A stretch of 64,000 bases of DNA from Cristatella mucedo (GCA_009760855.2 WPIO01000030.1:1479001-1543000); one strand, 5' to 3'; shown: positions 47,870 to 59,880, counted from the stretch's first letter. Notes: generated from the sequence alone by a model not told the origin. Program-made: numbers and translations.

Positions 47870-48390
47870 AAAAGCGAGGGAGGATGGCGAGCTGTTCGCC
47901 GGCGATTGACGGGACAGGGCGAGACAGCGCCATGAGGATTCGGTGGACACCACCGAATGCGGTCGTATCGTGCCCGAGCTCGCATTTTGTGTTTCTTTTG
48001 TGTCTTGTATGTTTGCGTTTGCGCTTGCACGCACGTGGTCTCTGCATAAGGATTTGCCGATGCGAACTAGAAGTAGTTCAATGTGGTATGTGAGATATTT
48101 CGGTGGTTCGGGCTCCTCCCTCTATTTGGGTCGTTCCCCACAATAGACGTAGGTAGCCTAAGTGTGGTGACGTATTTCCCCCGCAAGAGTGCTTGTGCTG
48201 TTGAGAGCGTGCGAGGAGTGTGGAGATAAACTAAACTAGACGCGAAACGACATTGTGCGCTTGCAAATAAAGCTCAGTAAATTTTCCTATTTTTGTGTGT
48301 CTCTTTCTAATTCACTTCACGAACTCAAGACCCCCTTTAGTAATGGTAAGTAGGTCAGCGCCTGAAATGCACATTTGGTGGCGGCCGGCT
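47870..48390 (+). mobile_element. Probable LTR and primer-binding-site remnant
   Basis: Contains a polyadenylation-type AATAAA (48267-48272, in GCAAATAAAGCTCAG) followed about 110 bp later by CACATTTGGTGGCGGCC. CA followed by a TGG-starting tRNA-complementary stretch is the usual LTR/PBS junction of LTR retrotransposons. Its middle part is repeated inverted at 46840-47140. The left limit is uncertain. Confidence 0.45.
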
Positions 48391-48535
48391 TATTACGCGT
48401 AGACACGCACCGAGCCGCATTCGGCAGTAGGTTATGCCGCTCGGTAAAGCGGCAGGTTACGCCTACTCCGCCGAGTATTCGCGGTTACATTATTCTTACA
48501 TTGCTAACCGGAACTACAGGATTGACAAGCCAGCC

Positions 48536-48792
48536 TGTAAACTGACGCTCTGACGGCACACAAGCGACGAAACGCACACATCGATGGGGAGGGGGGCTTC
48601 AGCACTCGTGCAGTCCAACAACGCTCGCAGTGGTACACCACACAGCCGTCCTCCCTCCATCCTGCTTCTCGTCACCCGCCTTGCCGGTCTACTTGCCGGC
48701 CACCTTGCCACTCGCGGGAGAGGTCGTGTCCAAGGCATGCCGGCATGCACGTCGCGTCACGGGCGAGCCCTCACGCACCGGCAGAGCACTCA
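48536..48792 (-). repeat. Putative 3' LTR of the decayed LTR retrotransposon
   Basis: 257 bp, beginning TGAGTGCTCTGCCGGTGCG and ending GTTTACA on the minus strand (TG...CA). It shares blocks with 52516-52743, including GACGGCACA, CGACGAAA or GGACGAAA, CCGTCCTGCTT-like and GGGCGAGCCC. On its 5' side (48793-48812) is a G-rich CATGGGGGCATATAGCA that could be the polypurine tract. Confidence 0.65.
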
Positions 48793-49263
48793 TGCTATAT
48801 GCCCCCATGATTAAAAGATCGCATGTCAAGCCGGGAGTAACCGAAACAAACATCAAAAGGATAGCCCACAGTGGCGGAGGCGAAAAGCATTACAAGTTGC
48901 GGCATTAAAGTAAAATGCAGCAACAAAATGAAGTAGCTAAACAGGAAGCACATAGTCCCCAGAGCGCGCCGGTGGCCTCAGATCACATTTTAACGAAAGC
49001 TGTCTGCCGGGCTCGTCGGCTCTGGCCGCACTACCAGGGCCAGCATTGAAGTTCACGTTAAGGGTTTTGTCGGCAGTCGGTACCGGTCTGATGTCCGCTA
49101 GATGTCGGCGGATTCCATCGATTTCAAAGCCGACACGTTTAAACGGAGCAGTAACCACCCCGTGATGCCACTGATTGGTGCATAGCGCTCAGGTGTTTAT
49201 ATGAAAACTGCTGACCCGGTATGAAGTCATCTCCGTCAGGGCTTTCTAACTTAGGCTCCCGAG

Positions 49264-49315
49264 CCATCGGCGTTTTCCATCGGCGTTTTCCATCGGCATT
49301 TTCCATAGGCGTTTT
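49264..49315. repeat. Four 13-bp tandem units
   Basis: CCATCGGCGTTTT repeated four times with two substitutions (units 3 and 4). Confidence 0.9.
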
Positions 49316-49404
49316 CCATTCGCATGAGAAAAGCTGCTTGCTAGGCGATAAGCCGGCGTCTAATCCGCCTGCGGCTGAAATATTGTACTAGTACACCATT
49401 ATCA

Positions 49405-49811
49405 TTATGTCCTGCGCATCCGAGCTGCCATCCCTTCTGTAGTTCTGTGGTTTCGCTCCACTATAGTTTTTCCAGAGGAGCAGTAGGCACATCGATAAAT
49501 TGTCCGTATCTTCCAACGCTCACAAAGCTGGCGAACAGCGTTAGATCGGAAAGTGGCGGAAATGTGCATTAAGAGCCATGGCAGGCCCCTTACTCGAAAT
49601 AGTTCTTCCAACTGCCGGACCTCCGAGGTCTCCCTCTCGTCGGGGATACGCCGCCAGATGGCAAACCTGCGGGGCCGCTATCGATAATTGTAAGATACTC
49701 GACACCGTTGAAGAAGGTAACATCAATGGTCAGGAGGTGCCAGTTGGCATCTACGTCCTGATGTCCTGGGCTCCAAGACACTGGGGCTGGATCCACAGAT
49801 CGGCAACGCAT
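49405..49811 (-). pseudogene. LTR retrotransposon integrase core remains
   Basis: Minus-strand frames read NWHLLTIDVTFFNGVEYLTI, IDSGPA, then in another frame LEELFRVRGLPWLLM, TFRSNAVRQLCERWKIR, YRCAYCSSGKTIVERNHRT. This is the DDE integrase core: the first Asp is in TIDVT, the Glu in IVERNHRT, while the second Asp (usually in D.AT.F.S) is lost here. At least two frameshifts. Confidence 0.85.
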
Positions 49812-50107
49812 GCACGATTTAGCTATTCATTCCGCCTTCTCCCGCGTTGCATAAATGCCGGTAAAGCAGAGCCTGGCCAGGTACAACGTGCGGCCAACCC
49901 CTAGTTAATTCAAGTCATAGAACGCTCGCAGATCTACATACTGCGCTGGAGCAGCAGCTGCGAGATTCGTGATTGGTTTGAGCCAAGGCTGTGGTACTCG
50001 TAATAAATAGTGATCTGCTTTGTTGTCGGCCGAACGCGCCAGCTTCATTCTTACCCGAAGGTCATATTCCTTAATTACGTCGCGGATTATTGCTGTTCAC
50101 CATCGCG

Positions 50108-50464
50108 CTAATGCCTTACCCAGACCTCGCGTACGGACAGGCTTATTGCCTTCGACACACGATCGAAGCCACGAATGCAGTGTGGCCGAGTCAGTAAACA
50201 ACTTGATCTCGCGAAGTCCCAGGCCAGGGCTAAGTTTAAGCCCTTTATGACAGCCACGAGCTCGGTGAGATGCATATGCGCTACGTCATCTGGCTTTCTA
50301 AGGCACAAGACATCCTCGACAGTCTGCCCTCCAATTCGCAAGCAGTTGCGTATTGCCACGCTCCTTGCATCGCACCGTACCTGTTCGCCGGGTGACGACG
50401 GCACACTCCACACACTGGACACAGGATTTTCTTTACTCACACGCCGGCTGATCTCCAGTGCCAT
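50108..50464 (-). pseudogene. LTR retrotransposon RNase H remains
   Basis: Reads CDARSVAIRNCLRIGGQTVE, DVLCLRKPDDVAHMHLTELV and AVIKGLNLALAWDF. This corresponds to the RNase H fold, with the first catalytic Asp (CDA) and Glu (TEL) retained. Fragments after this are out of frame. Confidence 0.8.
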
Positions 50465-50569
50465 CCAACGGACGTCCTCCGTACCCTCGGCATCCTACGA
50501 CAGGTCATTCGTGGCTCTCTTGATGTAGCTGCAGCCGGTCAAAGCCGTTCAGCAACTAGTGAATGGCCT

Positions 50570-51317
50570 GTCAACTGTCCACACCATGAGAATATCTGCC
50601 TTCGGGTCGCGCACTGATGTAGCGGTTCAACGTCGTTATCTCTGCTTCACTTAAGCTCCCCTTCATGGTCATTGATACGGAGACCTCGAGCGACCTCCGA
50701 CCAATTCCTCTGGGGTGGGGGGGGGGCTTAGCTTCTTGCGGAACTGTCATGGGAGAGAGATAATACGTTTTTTGTGACAATGTCATTGGTGGCGATTATA
50801 TCGTCCACGTCTGAGTCAGTGCCTTCACGAACCCTAGGGTCCATAGAAAGCACTTTATTTAGCCTCGTCATCATGACATTTGGCGCTGCGTTTAAGTCAA
50901 AACCTAGCAGCGTAAGGCAGTACCGTCTACCAGGTAGGCGAAAACTTAAGATTTCTGCAGGTTAGGGTCGACGTGAAGCTGTAAATACGCTTTTCTAAGG
51001 TCGATAACTCTGACGTTACTTCCCATGCGGTGCCATGCCAGAAGGTTTTAGCTGCAAACGCCACCGTTGGCATTGTGGCTGGAGACGTATTTGGTTCAGC
51101 TCGTGGTAGTCTAAGACGGGCCTTACTTTTACCACCCTGGAACACTGCCATTCGCGACTCGAGGCCTTCACACTCCCCTTCTAAGTCTTCAGCCAGCCTC
51201 ATTGTATCCACTCTTAGATCTCCGTATCGTAGCCGGGCTGCAAGTCGGCGGGCACGCGTTAGGCTTCCACGCGGTTTATTGTGGTGGGAGAAGTAGCGTT
51301 GCTGACCCAGTGCCACT
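50570..51317 (-). pseudogene. LTR retrotransposon reverse transcriptase remains
   Basis: The best part is 50940-50780: YCLTLLGFDLNAAPNVM, LNKVLSMDPRVREGTDS, then DVDDI in the place of the usual YVDD or YIDD catalytic box. The upstream frame 51328-50927 (RYGDLRVDTMRLAEDLEGE, LPRAEPNTS) is the divergent region ahead of the palm. Several stops and frameshifts. Confidence 0.75.
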
Positions 51318-51707
51318 TTACGACCCATTTTCCGTCGCAGTACACCGCCGAAGAGTCTCTATTGGAAACCCTGACGTCGCTCGACAATGCCCCATTTCAC
51401 TGCCCCGCCCATTGAAAGCTACGGAACCACATTCAGGGCCTATCACTACGCCTCCCGGCTGCCGCACAGAGTCCATGCCGAGGAGTAAATCGTAACCAGG
51501 TACCATCTTGCATACAATGCAGTCCAGCTCAATTGCGATGCTCTGCACAGATCGCGTCATGCGGCACGCCAACCGGCAACGAGCGACTTCTCCATTAAAC
51601 CTAAGTATAGGCTCGCTAACCGGATAGGACTGTGCCGAGGTGGTGCGAAGTACTGCTGATTTAGTTCCAATCGACCGTAAGCAGCCGGTGTTAGGGAGCA
51701 CCTTCAT
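51318..51707 (-). pseudogene. Retropepsin-like aspartic protease remains
   Basis: Reads VLPNTGCLRSIGTKSAVL and MVPGYDLLLGMDSVRQPGGV. The flap-distal LLLGMD and the N-terminal tGC.RS pattern fit retroelement aspartic proteases, but the catalytic Asp of the DTG triad is changed to Asn (NTG). Confidence 0.75.
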
Positions 51708-51795
51708 ATTACGATCGCTGTTGTTGCAAACGTTTATTGCTGGTAGTTGAGTTGACAGGCGGGGAATGCGAAGGCACTATAACATGCGATTCCCC

Positions 51796-52490
51796 TTACA
51801 CGTTTTTTGGCTGCGTATCGGTGCGACCCTCTGGACACGCGGCTGCTAGGTATGAGTCACCAACGAATATGAAACACAGCCTTCGCTGCATTTGCAAAGA
51901 ACGGTAGTCACGATTTATGTGCCCTTCCATTTTGTAAGCGAAACGAAAACCCTTTGGTGGAGTCGGACGAGTGCCTCTAGCTCCCAGTGGTCCAGTGCAG
52001 ACGCGAAGCTCGGCTCCTGGCAATTTATAAGCGCCTGAGCCTTCTCAACAACCTCGGAAATCGCCATCTTGTCGAGCACGCACGTCGCGCGTAGCTGCTT
52101 TCGGATGTCCACTGGGAGCCCGGTGACGGAAGCGCATTTTAGCAAGTCATCCTGTGCATCCGCACTCTCCAGTCCGGCCAACCGGGCCTAAATCAATGTG
52201 TATCCGTCCACTGATTCCCCAGCTTGGAGCCGCCATGTCGTGAGCTCCTAATAAGCTTTAAATTTATCCGTCAAAAATGCAGCCAGAAGAGCCTCTATCA
52301 CGATGGTCTTTCTTCGCCTGTCCATCGATGCTTTGGCACACGGCGAACGCTCCCCCGATTAGAAAAAGAGGCAAGAATTTGTGGCGGTCGGCAACGACAA
52401 TACCTTGAATCTCTGCCACCAGATCAAACTTCCCAACCCAGCCCGCAAAGTCTCCACTGCCGGTTGAGTGACGATCTGGCTGAGCTGTTT
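51796..52490 (-). pseudogene. LTR retrotransposon gag remains with degraded zinc knuckle
   Basis: A start MNNKQLSQI lies at about 52500, directly after the 5' LTR. Further on are a helical gag-like part (AGLESADAQDDLLKCASVTG, VDIRKQLRATCVLDKMAISE) and a degraded CCHC pair (MEGHINRDY then CFIFVGDSY..AACPEG). Multiple frame changes. Confidence 0.65.
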
Positions 52491-52515
52491 GTTATTCATT
52501 GCCGCAGAAGTAGCT

Positions 52516-52743
52516 TGTAAACGGATGCCGTGACGGCACGAACAAGGGACGAAATGCAGCCGCCGATGAGAGCTTTGACGCTTTCGTGTTCCGCCAACGC
52601 TCAAAGCGTACACCACGGTCACAGCCATTCTCCCCTCTCCGTCCTGCTTTCCACTCCTCGTCGGTCAGCTCTCCGGCATTGCCTGCCACTGGCAGGCGAT
52701 GCCGCGGCCAGGGCGAGCCCGCATGCACCGGCAGAGCACTCAG
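52516..52743 (-). repeat. Putative 5' LTR of the decayed LTR retrotransposon
   Basis: 228 bp, starting TGAGTGCTCTGCCGGTGCA and ending GTTTACA on the minus strand; partner of 48536-48792 in direct orientation. Immediately inside is AGCTACTTCTGCGGCAATG, so gag begins about 15 nt after the LTR. Confidence 0.65.
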
Positions 52744-54619
52744 GCTCTACAGCAATGACGACGACAGTCGTCATTGCGTTTAGTGAAGCTCTAACACGTC
52801 ACTGTGTCGCCGGCTGGTGCTCAGATCACCAGTTCTCTAGATTCATCGTCTGCAGGGTTAAGTGAGATAATTTGAAAAAATAAAACATGATCAATGCACC
52901 ACACAAAGCACAAGGGAGCACTCTTCCTTGCGTCGATGCAAAAACGAGTGAGACTGTGATGTAGCATGTTTACCCCTTGGCACTATCACTTTTTCTTTCA
53001 ATCTTGTCTGCAATTAATTCAGTTACACAGTCTGTCGGTTAGACGAGGAGCATTAAGCAGTTATCCGAGCATATCAGTCGCTTACTGGTAGACTTTAGAA
53101 ACAAGGTCAAAACTAGGCTACAACAAATCAGAACTGGAAGCCAACTCCCTCTGTTTTTATGGAGTAGGCAGATTCAGTGTACTCGAGGAAATATTTGTTG
53201 AAGCAATAAGGTAGACGTCATAATTACTAAAAACACAAGGTTCAGTGAATTGACAAAATACGGAGAGGAGCAATTGGCTCGCAGAAAGCACAAAATACAG
53301 AAGCAGAGTCCTCTTCTTCATCCCAGCAAACTCGCATACGACACGTAGCCACGATGTCAGGTCATTTCGCGTCACCGAAACCCGGGTTTTTGTCGGGAAT
53401 GCAGAGTGGGTTATAATATGTCTCTTGGCTTGATGATCAGGCATATAGCAACAGCACCGTGTTCGCAGATAAGCAAAACCATTTAAGAATAATCGGAGCA
53501 GCAGTCAATCATCTCAGAAAACATGCTAGTAGTAGCAAGCAGCAGTTTTAATCCTTAGACACTCAATGTCGTAATTAGTGTATTAAATATACCAATCGAG
53601 ATTAGAAGGCACGATTAAGGTTCGTCGATCACAAGTATTATCACAGGTAATAGAGCTTGCACAAAATGACAGCTATGTTTCATGAAGAATTCTCATCAGC
53701 TATCGCACTTCTGAAATAAAATATTATTCATACTCATAGCAGTTTCCTCAAATACTGTCCTTACAATAAATACAGCTCATTCAACGCTACAATGTAGCCA
53801 ATGCAGATGTGTGGCTGATACACGGCGAAGTGTGGCACCTCGATGCATGGCTAGCGAATAGTGGTGCACTACCTGCACCACAGGAATTCCGATAGTCCAT
53901 CACGAAGGCAATCATGAGCCTCAACGCATTATTTAGAGAAAACCCTTACGTTGTCAATGTATAGCAATATTATTAAGAACTCTTGTGGCGGCTTCTGAAC
54001 TAGAGTCCTTCACCTCAGATCGCACATACAATGAAGCCAGTCCTTGCAGACACTGGTTAGCAATAGCAAATCAAAGAGAAGCTAAAGACGAAGAAAAGCC
54101 TCCTCCGATGCGAATAAAAGCAGATGCTAGCGGAGCATGACAACAATCAAGGACTATAAACGTGAGTAACAAGTCTATTTGCTTAAACGAAAGCTGCGTA
54201 TTCCGCAGCCATAGACTGCAAATTTGAGCTAATTCAAAGCACCACGCACAAGTTACTATCCATTGTTTCAAATGGCCTGTACTGCTGTCGATGCTGTAGA
54301 TTACGGCATGCTGAATGCCTAAAGATTTAAATTAAAGAATCTCTAAAAATCCTCAGCACTGCGATAATTTAGCAGATTTAACTTTCCCTACCTCCACTGC
54401 TTCTTGTTTGAATTTAAGTCGATCCCAGTCGTCATAACGCTAATAATCTAAAGAAACCGCATGTGGTAGGTATAAACTTTCTGCTTTGCCATTTCGTCAT
54501 GCTCGAAGAAAAAACTGCTACCAAGGGTATTTAGAAGCCTTGTTCGCATCAGTTGTTGTAGCTGTCTTTCTTTTTATCTCCATCAGCCAACACAGAATGC
54601 AGCTGTTCTTCAAAGTGTC
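52744..54619. other. No gene confirmed; a few exon-like segments on the minus strand
   Basis: 54439-54392 has an AG acceptor, 16 open codons (RYDDWDRLKFKQEAVE) and a GTAGGG donor. 54052-54014 has an acceptor, CLQGLASLYVRSE and a GTGAAG donor. 53930-53870 contains LRLMIAFVMDYRNSCGA before GTAGTG. They are short and unmatched, so chance is a real possibility. Confidence 0.25.
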
Positions 54620-54892
54620 CTCTGCATTCCTACTACCGACTGCGGTACATTTCCAGCTACCCTGAGCTCCTGCTTTCATGCTACTTAATCACGTACGTGA
54701 CTGGCCTGCTGCCTCAGCTATGCTTCTCACTTTCTCTTTGCTACGTGAGATGAAGTCTGTTGGCTATCGCATGCATGCTGAAAGCCTCTTGGGCTCTGAC
54801 GGAGAACTATTGAAAACCCTCCTGCGTAACTCCCACTTAGTCTTTGACGCTTTGCTTTGCAGAGTTACATGCGAGATACATTGCAAGTGAAC
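54620..54892 (+). mobile_element. LINE family B, 3' end
   Basis: Blocks CTTTCTCTTTGCTACGTGAG, ATGAAGTCTGTTGGCTA, CCTCCTGCGTAACTCCCACT and AGATACATTGCA match the copy at 7.4-7.8 kb. Confidence 0.85.
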
Positions 54893-55272
54893 CTTCAGCT
54901 TCACGGTATTTGACGCTGGTAGTTAACGCGTACTCAGACGCTCAGTATTTAGACAAATTCAAACATGAGTTAAGATATGCTTGTAAATCAGCATTAAAAT
55001 TCAGCCGACCCATATTTGGCAGCGCCACGGTAAACATTGGTGCCGAAAATTCACACAATTTTGGAGCCAGGAATATATACGCCAGGCCGTACCTATCGCC
55101 GCGATCGTCCACCAGAAGCCCCAATCCAGCTGGAGAGCGCTGAATCGAATCGGTACTGCCATGACCAGGCTGCGCCGAGAATGCTTCTCTTCACAAGATA
55201 GCAACCACTGCCTCGCAGCCGGCACCATAACCACCGCCCTTACTGGCAGGCGAGGGGGCGGCAGGACGGCAC

Positions 55273-55496
55273 GACGTGCTTATGCGTGCTACCACTATGC
55301 ATGCTGCCACTAACCGCATATTTGGATATTGACCCAGTACACGGCACCTCTATCCATGTTATGCTTGCTGCCATTGAGCATTCTACCATTAACAATTCGA
55401 TCATGCTTCTTTTGCAGCAAATGTAAAGTGCCTATAAGATTGAGTTCTCTTAGGGCGCTTTAACAAATGTATTATTATGGATATTATTATTATTAC
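55273..55496 (+). mobile_element. LINE family A, 3' UTR and tail
   Basis: Starts at GTGCTTATGCGTGCTACCAC and runs through GCAGCAAATGTAAAGTGCCT and TTGAGTTCTCTTAGGGCGC to an ATT-type repeat. Confidence 0.88.
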
Positions 55497-57223
55497 GTGC
55501 CACAGTAAAGCATGCAGGCATGCTCACACCTTAAACCCTAAAGTATCATACATATAACACAGATTCTATCTGACAGCAGAAGATGGCTACAGGTGTCCAA
55601 CAACTGCCGAGACGTACACCAATGGATCCGTGGCATAGAGCTCAAATTAGCTCAAATGTCCGGGCTTTTTCCCGAAACACCACTGACCGCTCATCTCAGG
55701 CGTTGGCTTTGATGCGGCCTCGGCAATATGTAATCGCACAACCAGTTCATAACCGTAAAAATTCAGCAACCAAGAATAATGATTATCAGTCATACTCTGA
55801 CTTCGCTTGCATTGCCGTCTCACCCTACTGCACTACTTTCATCTTCGGGCTCTCGCAATCGGTCTCGTCGGAGGCTGAGAGCGTGCTGGCTGCAGGCGCT
55901 TGGCCACCGAACAGAAAAGCCAAGGCGGCTGGCAGCTCTCCGTTATGGTAGAAATTTCCAAAGCAGCGGAGCCCCTTTGACAGGATTGACCGCTGCGCCG
56001 CGCCACCGCCGTTGGCTTCCGTCGGACTGCTTCGTCTAATATTTATGGGCGGGACCAGCGAAATTAAAGGCTAGTTGATCAGAAGAGCGAGGTGGCGTGC
56101 AGCAACACATTTGGAACGGAAAATATCTATAACCTAGTTTCAGCTGATCATAGAAATTATAATTTATTTTAATTTATTTACGCGTGGCAAAAATCAGTGG
56201 AATACACTGTTTTATGCATTCGCCTGCGACTGAATGGCGGCCCAGTGGGCGTGGTATCGCCATCACGTTGCCCCGCCCTAGCCAGACCAGGGCGAGAGCT
56301 CATGACGCCTCAGAAGCTGGATCCTTTCCGCTGATTGGGTAGAAAGATTAGCGAATGGTCACGTGGTCACACGATCCTTCCCCTCCATTAGCGCTCTTTC
56401 GTCTACTGCTCGTGAGAGGATGTGCTTGCTGTTCGTCTCCAGCGCCCACGCGGGCATTGTATGAGGACAGAGTAGCCCGCGAACGCTGTTCGTCGCGAGG
56501 TCCATTTGTTCGTAATGACTTCCATATTACATCTTGTGGAGAGGTTCGTGGTTTCGCTTGCCACCTGCGCACGCTGCACTGCCTACGGGCTTTCGCTAGT
56601 TAACCTTACGAGCGCCAAGCTGACGCCGAAACCCACAGCCCCACGTGTCCCCGGGCCAGTGTGTTTATGTATTTGGATAGCAACGCACGTGTCGCAACTG
56701 CGTGCTTCCATGTAGTGCTAGGTCTACAATGGTCAGATGTGACAGACCTTAGGGTCGCCGAAGTGTGGAAGGTATGTCTCGGTCAAACACTTGTCGTCAG
56801 CAGAGCGCTGTGACATAATCAGCCGTGCTGCGGCGGCATTCCCTCGCTGACCATTGACCTGAGATGTAGGTTCGAGTCGTGTCGTTATTTATACGCACGC
56901 TCGACGCATGCAGAATGCAGATACCTCTGAGGTACGCTGGTTTAGGGCGCACAGAGTCAACCCTTTCGGCTGGGATAGCCGAGTGGGCGAGTACCGCAGT
57001 GGTTGGGCCATTTTTAAAGGCGCTAAATGATATTCGCTATGTGGCAGACGTTTACGAGTTTAAGCTCGGAGCTTCAAGCTATCATCATCTGCTAACTGAC
57101 TCGTCTTGCTCTTCTCACCCACTGCAACCTGTAGTATTACCCTTTAAGGCTGTTCTGCCACTACGTAAATGTGGCTGTTAAATCAACTAGCCCTTAATTT
57201 TGCTAATTTTGCCCTGGTGGCTT
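55497..57223. other. No gene recognised; GC-rich part at 55.95-56.60 kb
   Basis: The stretch 56220-56300 has CCCCGCCC and GGGCG-type motifs and could be a promoter, but I found no convincing coding exon beside it. The minus-strand frame around 56030-55830 (LSKGLRCFGNFYHNGELPAA) is open for about 65 codons without an ATG and unmatched. Open frames at 55583-55951 (+) and 56355-56603 (+) have no identifiable domain. Confidence 0.3.
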
Positions 57224-59365
57224 ATAATAATAATAATAATAATACACTTGATAAAGTACCCTCAGAGAACTCAATCTCTTGATAGGCGCTTTACATTTCC
57301 TGCAAAGGAAACGCGATCGAATGGTTAGATAGAATGCTCCATAAACAACATAAATAACATGGTTAGGAGTGATATGCACAGGGTCAACATGCAAGTGTGG
57401 TTATGGCAATATGCAACAGTGTCAGCACGCATAAGCACATACAGGAAGAATTGCAGGGACCCACCCAATGCTTTCATAAATAGGTGAGTTTTAAGTTCAT
57501 GTAAAATTTGGTCAAGTAAGGGGATGTCATGACGCAATTCGGGAGTGAGTTCCAGGCAGGCTTTCATAACATACGAATTAAATGCACGGTCTCCAAAGAA
57601 TTCGAGGTTTGTACGAGGTATTGGTAAACTGTGAGATTCCGGAAAGCGGGTGGTACGACGCTTGGCCTGATAGGGGAGTAGATCTGAGAGATGGGCTGGA
57701 GCCAAAGAATGAAGTGACCTAAAAGTGAGCGACAAAACTTTGAAGTCAATCCGTTGCTTGACTGGGAGCCAGTGCAGGTCAGCGAGAAGTGGTGTGATGT
57801 TTTAACTGCGACGTTCACGACAGACAACCCTAGCCGCAGAGTTTTGCACCGGCTGTAATCGCATGATTGCACATGCCGGTAGGCCAGCAAGCAGCGAGTT
57901 ACAGAAATCAAGACGGGATGTGACAAATGCATGGACCGACTTAGACGTGGTTTTCTTATCTAAACAAGCCCGAATTTTAGCAATGTTATGTAGCTGTAAG
58001 TAGGCAGACTTGACTGTGGAGCTGATGTGGTCGTCTAACGAGAGGTCACTTTGGAACATGACACCTAGAATTCAAGCTGACTCACCAGGAGATATGCTGG
58101 TAGAGCCAATTTTGAGCATCAGCCTTTCCAATCTCTGAATCACACTGGGTTTGCCCATAACTAGTAAGTTAGCTTGATCATCGTTTAGTTTTAGGAAATT
58201 TGCTGCCGTCCATGTGTAGATGTCATCAATGCATGCAGCTAGAGAGTTTAGAGAATTCGAGGTGCTCGAAGGCTGGGAGGGATCAAAGCAAAGGTACAAC
58301 TGAGTGTCATCCACATACAAGTGAAAGCCTAGATTGTGCTTGCCAATCACATCAGTAAGAGGGAGAGTATAAACCGTGAAAAGAACAGGACCTAGCACGG
58401 AGCCCTGCAGTACCCCATATTTCAGAGGTACCTCGGATGATCTTTGTCCATTCACGTCAATACTCTGGAGTCTCCCACTGAGATAGGACCTGAACCACTG
58501 CAGAGCAGTGCCAGTGATGCCCAGGCGAGATGAGAGGCGCTCTAGAAGTACTTTGTGATTGATAGTATCAAAAGCTGCCGAAAGATCGAGCAAAACAAGC
58601 AGAGACACTCTACCCATGTCTGCACTCCTAAGTAGGTCGTCGTACACCCTAAGCGATGCTGACTCTGTGGAGTGATTAGCTCTAAAGCCAGACTGGAACT
58701 TACTAGCAAGGTTTGAGGTTTCAATATATGAGTTCAGCTTGTCTGCCACGACCCGTTCCAGTGTCTTTGATAGGAATGGTAGAAGGGAAACTGGTCGGTA
58801 GTTGCTCAAGTTCTCTTGGTCTCGTTTCGCTTTCTTGAGAAGTGGCCTGACTACAGCTTTTTTGAAAGGTGCTGGGACATGACCTGAGGCTAATGACATA
58901 TTAATTATGTTAGTTATGCATGGCAGCAGCAGATCAATTCAACGTAGGAGCAGGACAGTGGGAATAGGGTCCAGAGGACTTGTTGTCTTCTTTGATTGAG
59001 ATACGAACTTTAGGACTAGATCACTAGTGACCTGCTTAAATGCAGACATTGAGATGCAGCCAGGAACCGAGGAACAGCATTCTTGTGGGGAGGTTGTCAT
59101 CGCAGGGATGGATTCCCTGATCTTGTCTATCTTCTGCACAAAGAATCGAGAGAAGCGATCGGCTAGATCATCATTAGGATCATCAGGTAAGGAGCTAATC
59201 TGGGAACGGTTGAGGAGATGGTTTATTGTCGACATCAGCATTTTTGGATTGTGAATCTGTGATTCAACAATGTTTCTATAGAAGCTAGACTTGGCCTTGG
59301 CTAGGATCGATTTTACGACCTACAGTAGTCCTCGTATGCCAGTCGTGGGAAGTCAGTCCTTAGCT
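57224..59365 (-). mobile_element. LINE family A, long 5'-truncated copy with RT remains
   Basis: Runs on the minus strand from about 59365 (AYEDYCRS, the connector between endonuclease and RT) to the (TTA)n tail at 57224. Frames 59241-58939 and 58899-58072 hold [43 protein letters not shown] and the box YVDD. Downstream frames hold YLSDLL or HLSDLLPYQ. Frameshifts and the PQGS to LQGS change make it inactive. It has the same frame break after AYEDYCRS as the 38.56-kb copy. Confidence 0.93.
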
Positions 59366-59880
59366 TTTGCCGCCTTACCGTCATTCCTGTCGAATGGGCT
59401 GCACCGCTCTGGAAATTTGGGCTAAAAATCCAGGTTTTTTTATAAGTGGAGTTAGTGTAGTACACGACTCTCCAGATTCCATTGGGCTGTTCTGCCGACC
59501 AGATTCCCATAGCGATATCACACAGCATGCCGGTTGCCATCTGCGGTGACTTACTTGTATTCACCACGTTTTATTATGTCCATATGCATAACTTGCGCAA
59601 CAGAATACCTATAGTAAGCATCCAGACCATTGGCATTCTCGTGCATGCATTGCTAAGATGACCGTGGCTGCCACGTTTTGTCAATAAATTGCTTATCAAG
59701 CTAGAGTTTTATATGATACTGCTGCACTGGGTCCCTATCAAGCTTCAAATCAATTTCTATCTCCTCTGCCTGGCTTAAAGGCTGCAGGCTGCATTCACTG
59801 CATTCGCTTGCAGCCTACCTGTCCGACCTCATTGCTCCTCTGTTGTGTGCTTGCACCACCAACTTCTCAATTTGTAGTCG

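Larger units (their letters stand above)
48536..52743 (-). mobile_element. Decayed LTR retrotransposon (Ty3/Gypsy-like), about 4.2 kb
   Basis: Minus-strand order: 5' LTR (52743-52516), gag (about 52490-51800), protease (51707-51318), reverse transcriptase (about 51300-50570), RNase H (50464-50108), integrase (about 49800-49405), 3' LTR (48792-48536). Every coding part has stops or frameshifts and some catalytic residues are lost. The two LTRs are clearly diverged, so the insertion is old. No target-site duplication is evident. Protease-RT-RNase H-integrase order fits Ty3/Gypsy, though BEL/Pao cannot be excluded from these fragments. Lies outside IPO9, downstream of the putative promoter flank. 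Confidence 0.85.

Noticed and set aside
47687-48034. ERERER open frames
   Set aside because: Read through the (CT)n tract on the opposite strand; no protein match.
49264-49315. Possible CRISPR-like array
   Set aside because: The units are 13-bp direct tandem repeats without spacers, in animal DNA.
56220-56300. GC boxes suggesting a promoter
   Set aside because: No supported first exon or transcript evidence nearby; motif occurrence alone is weak.
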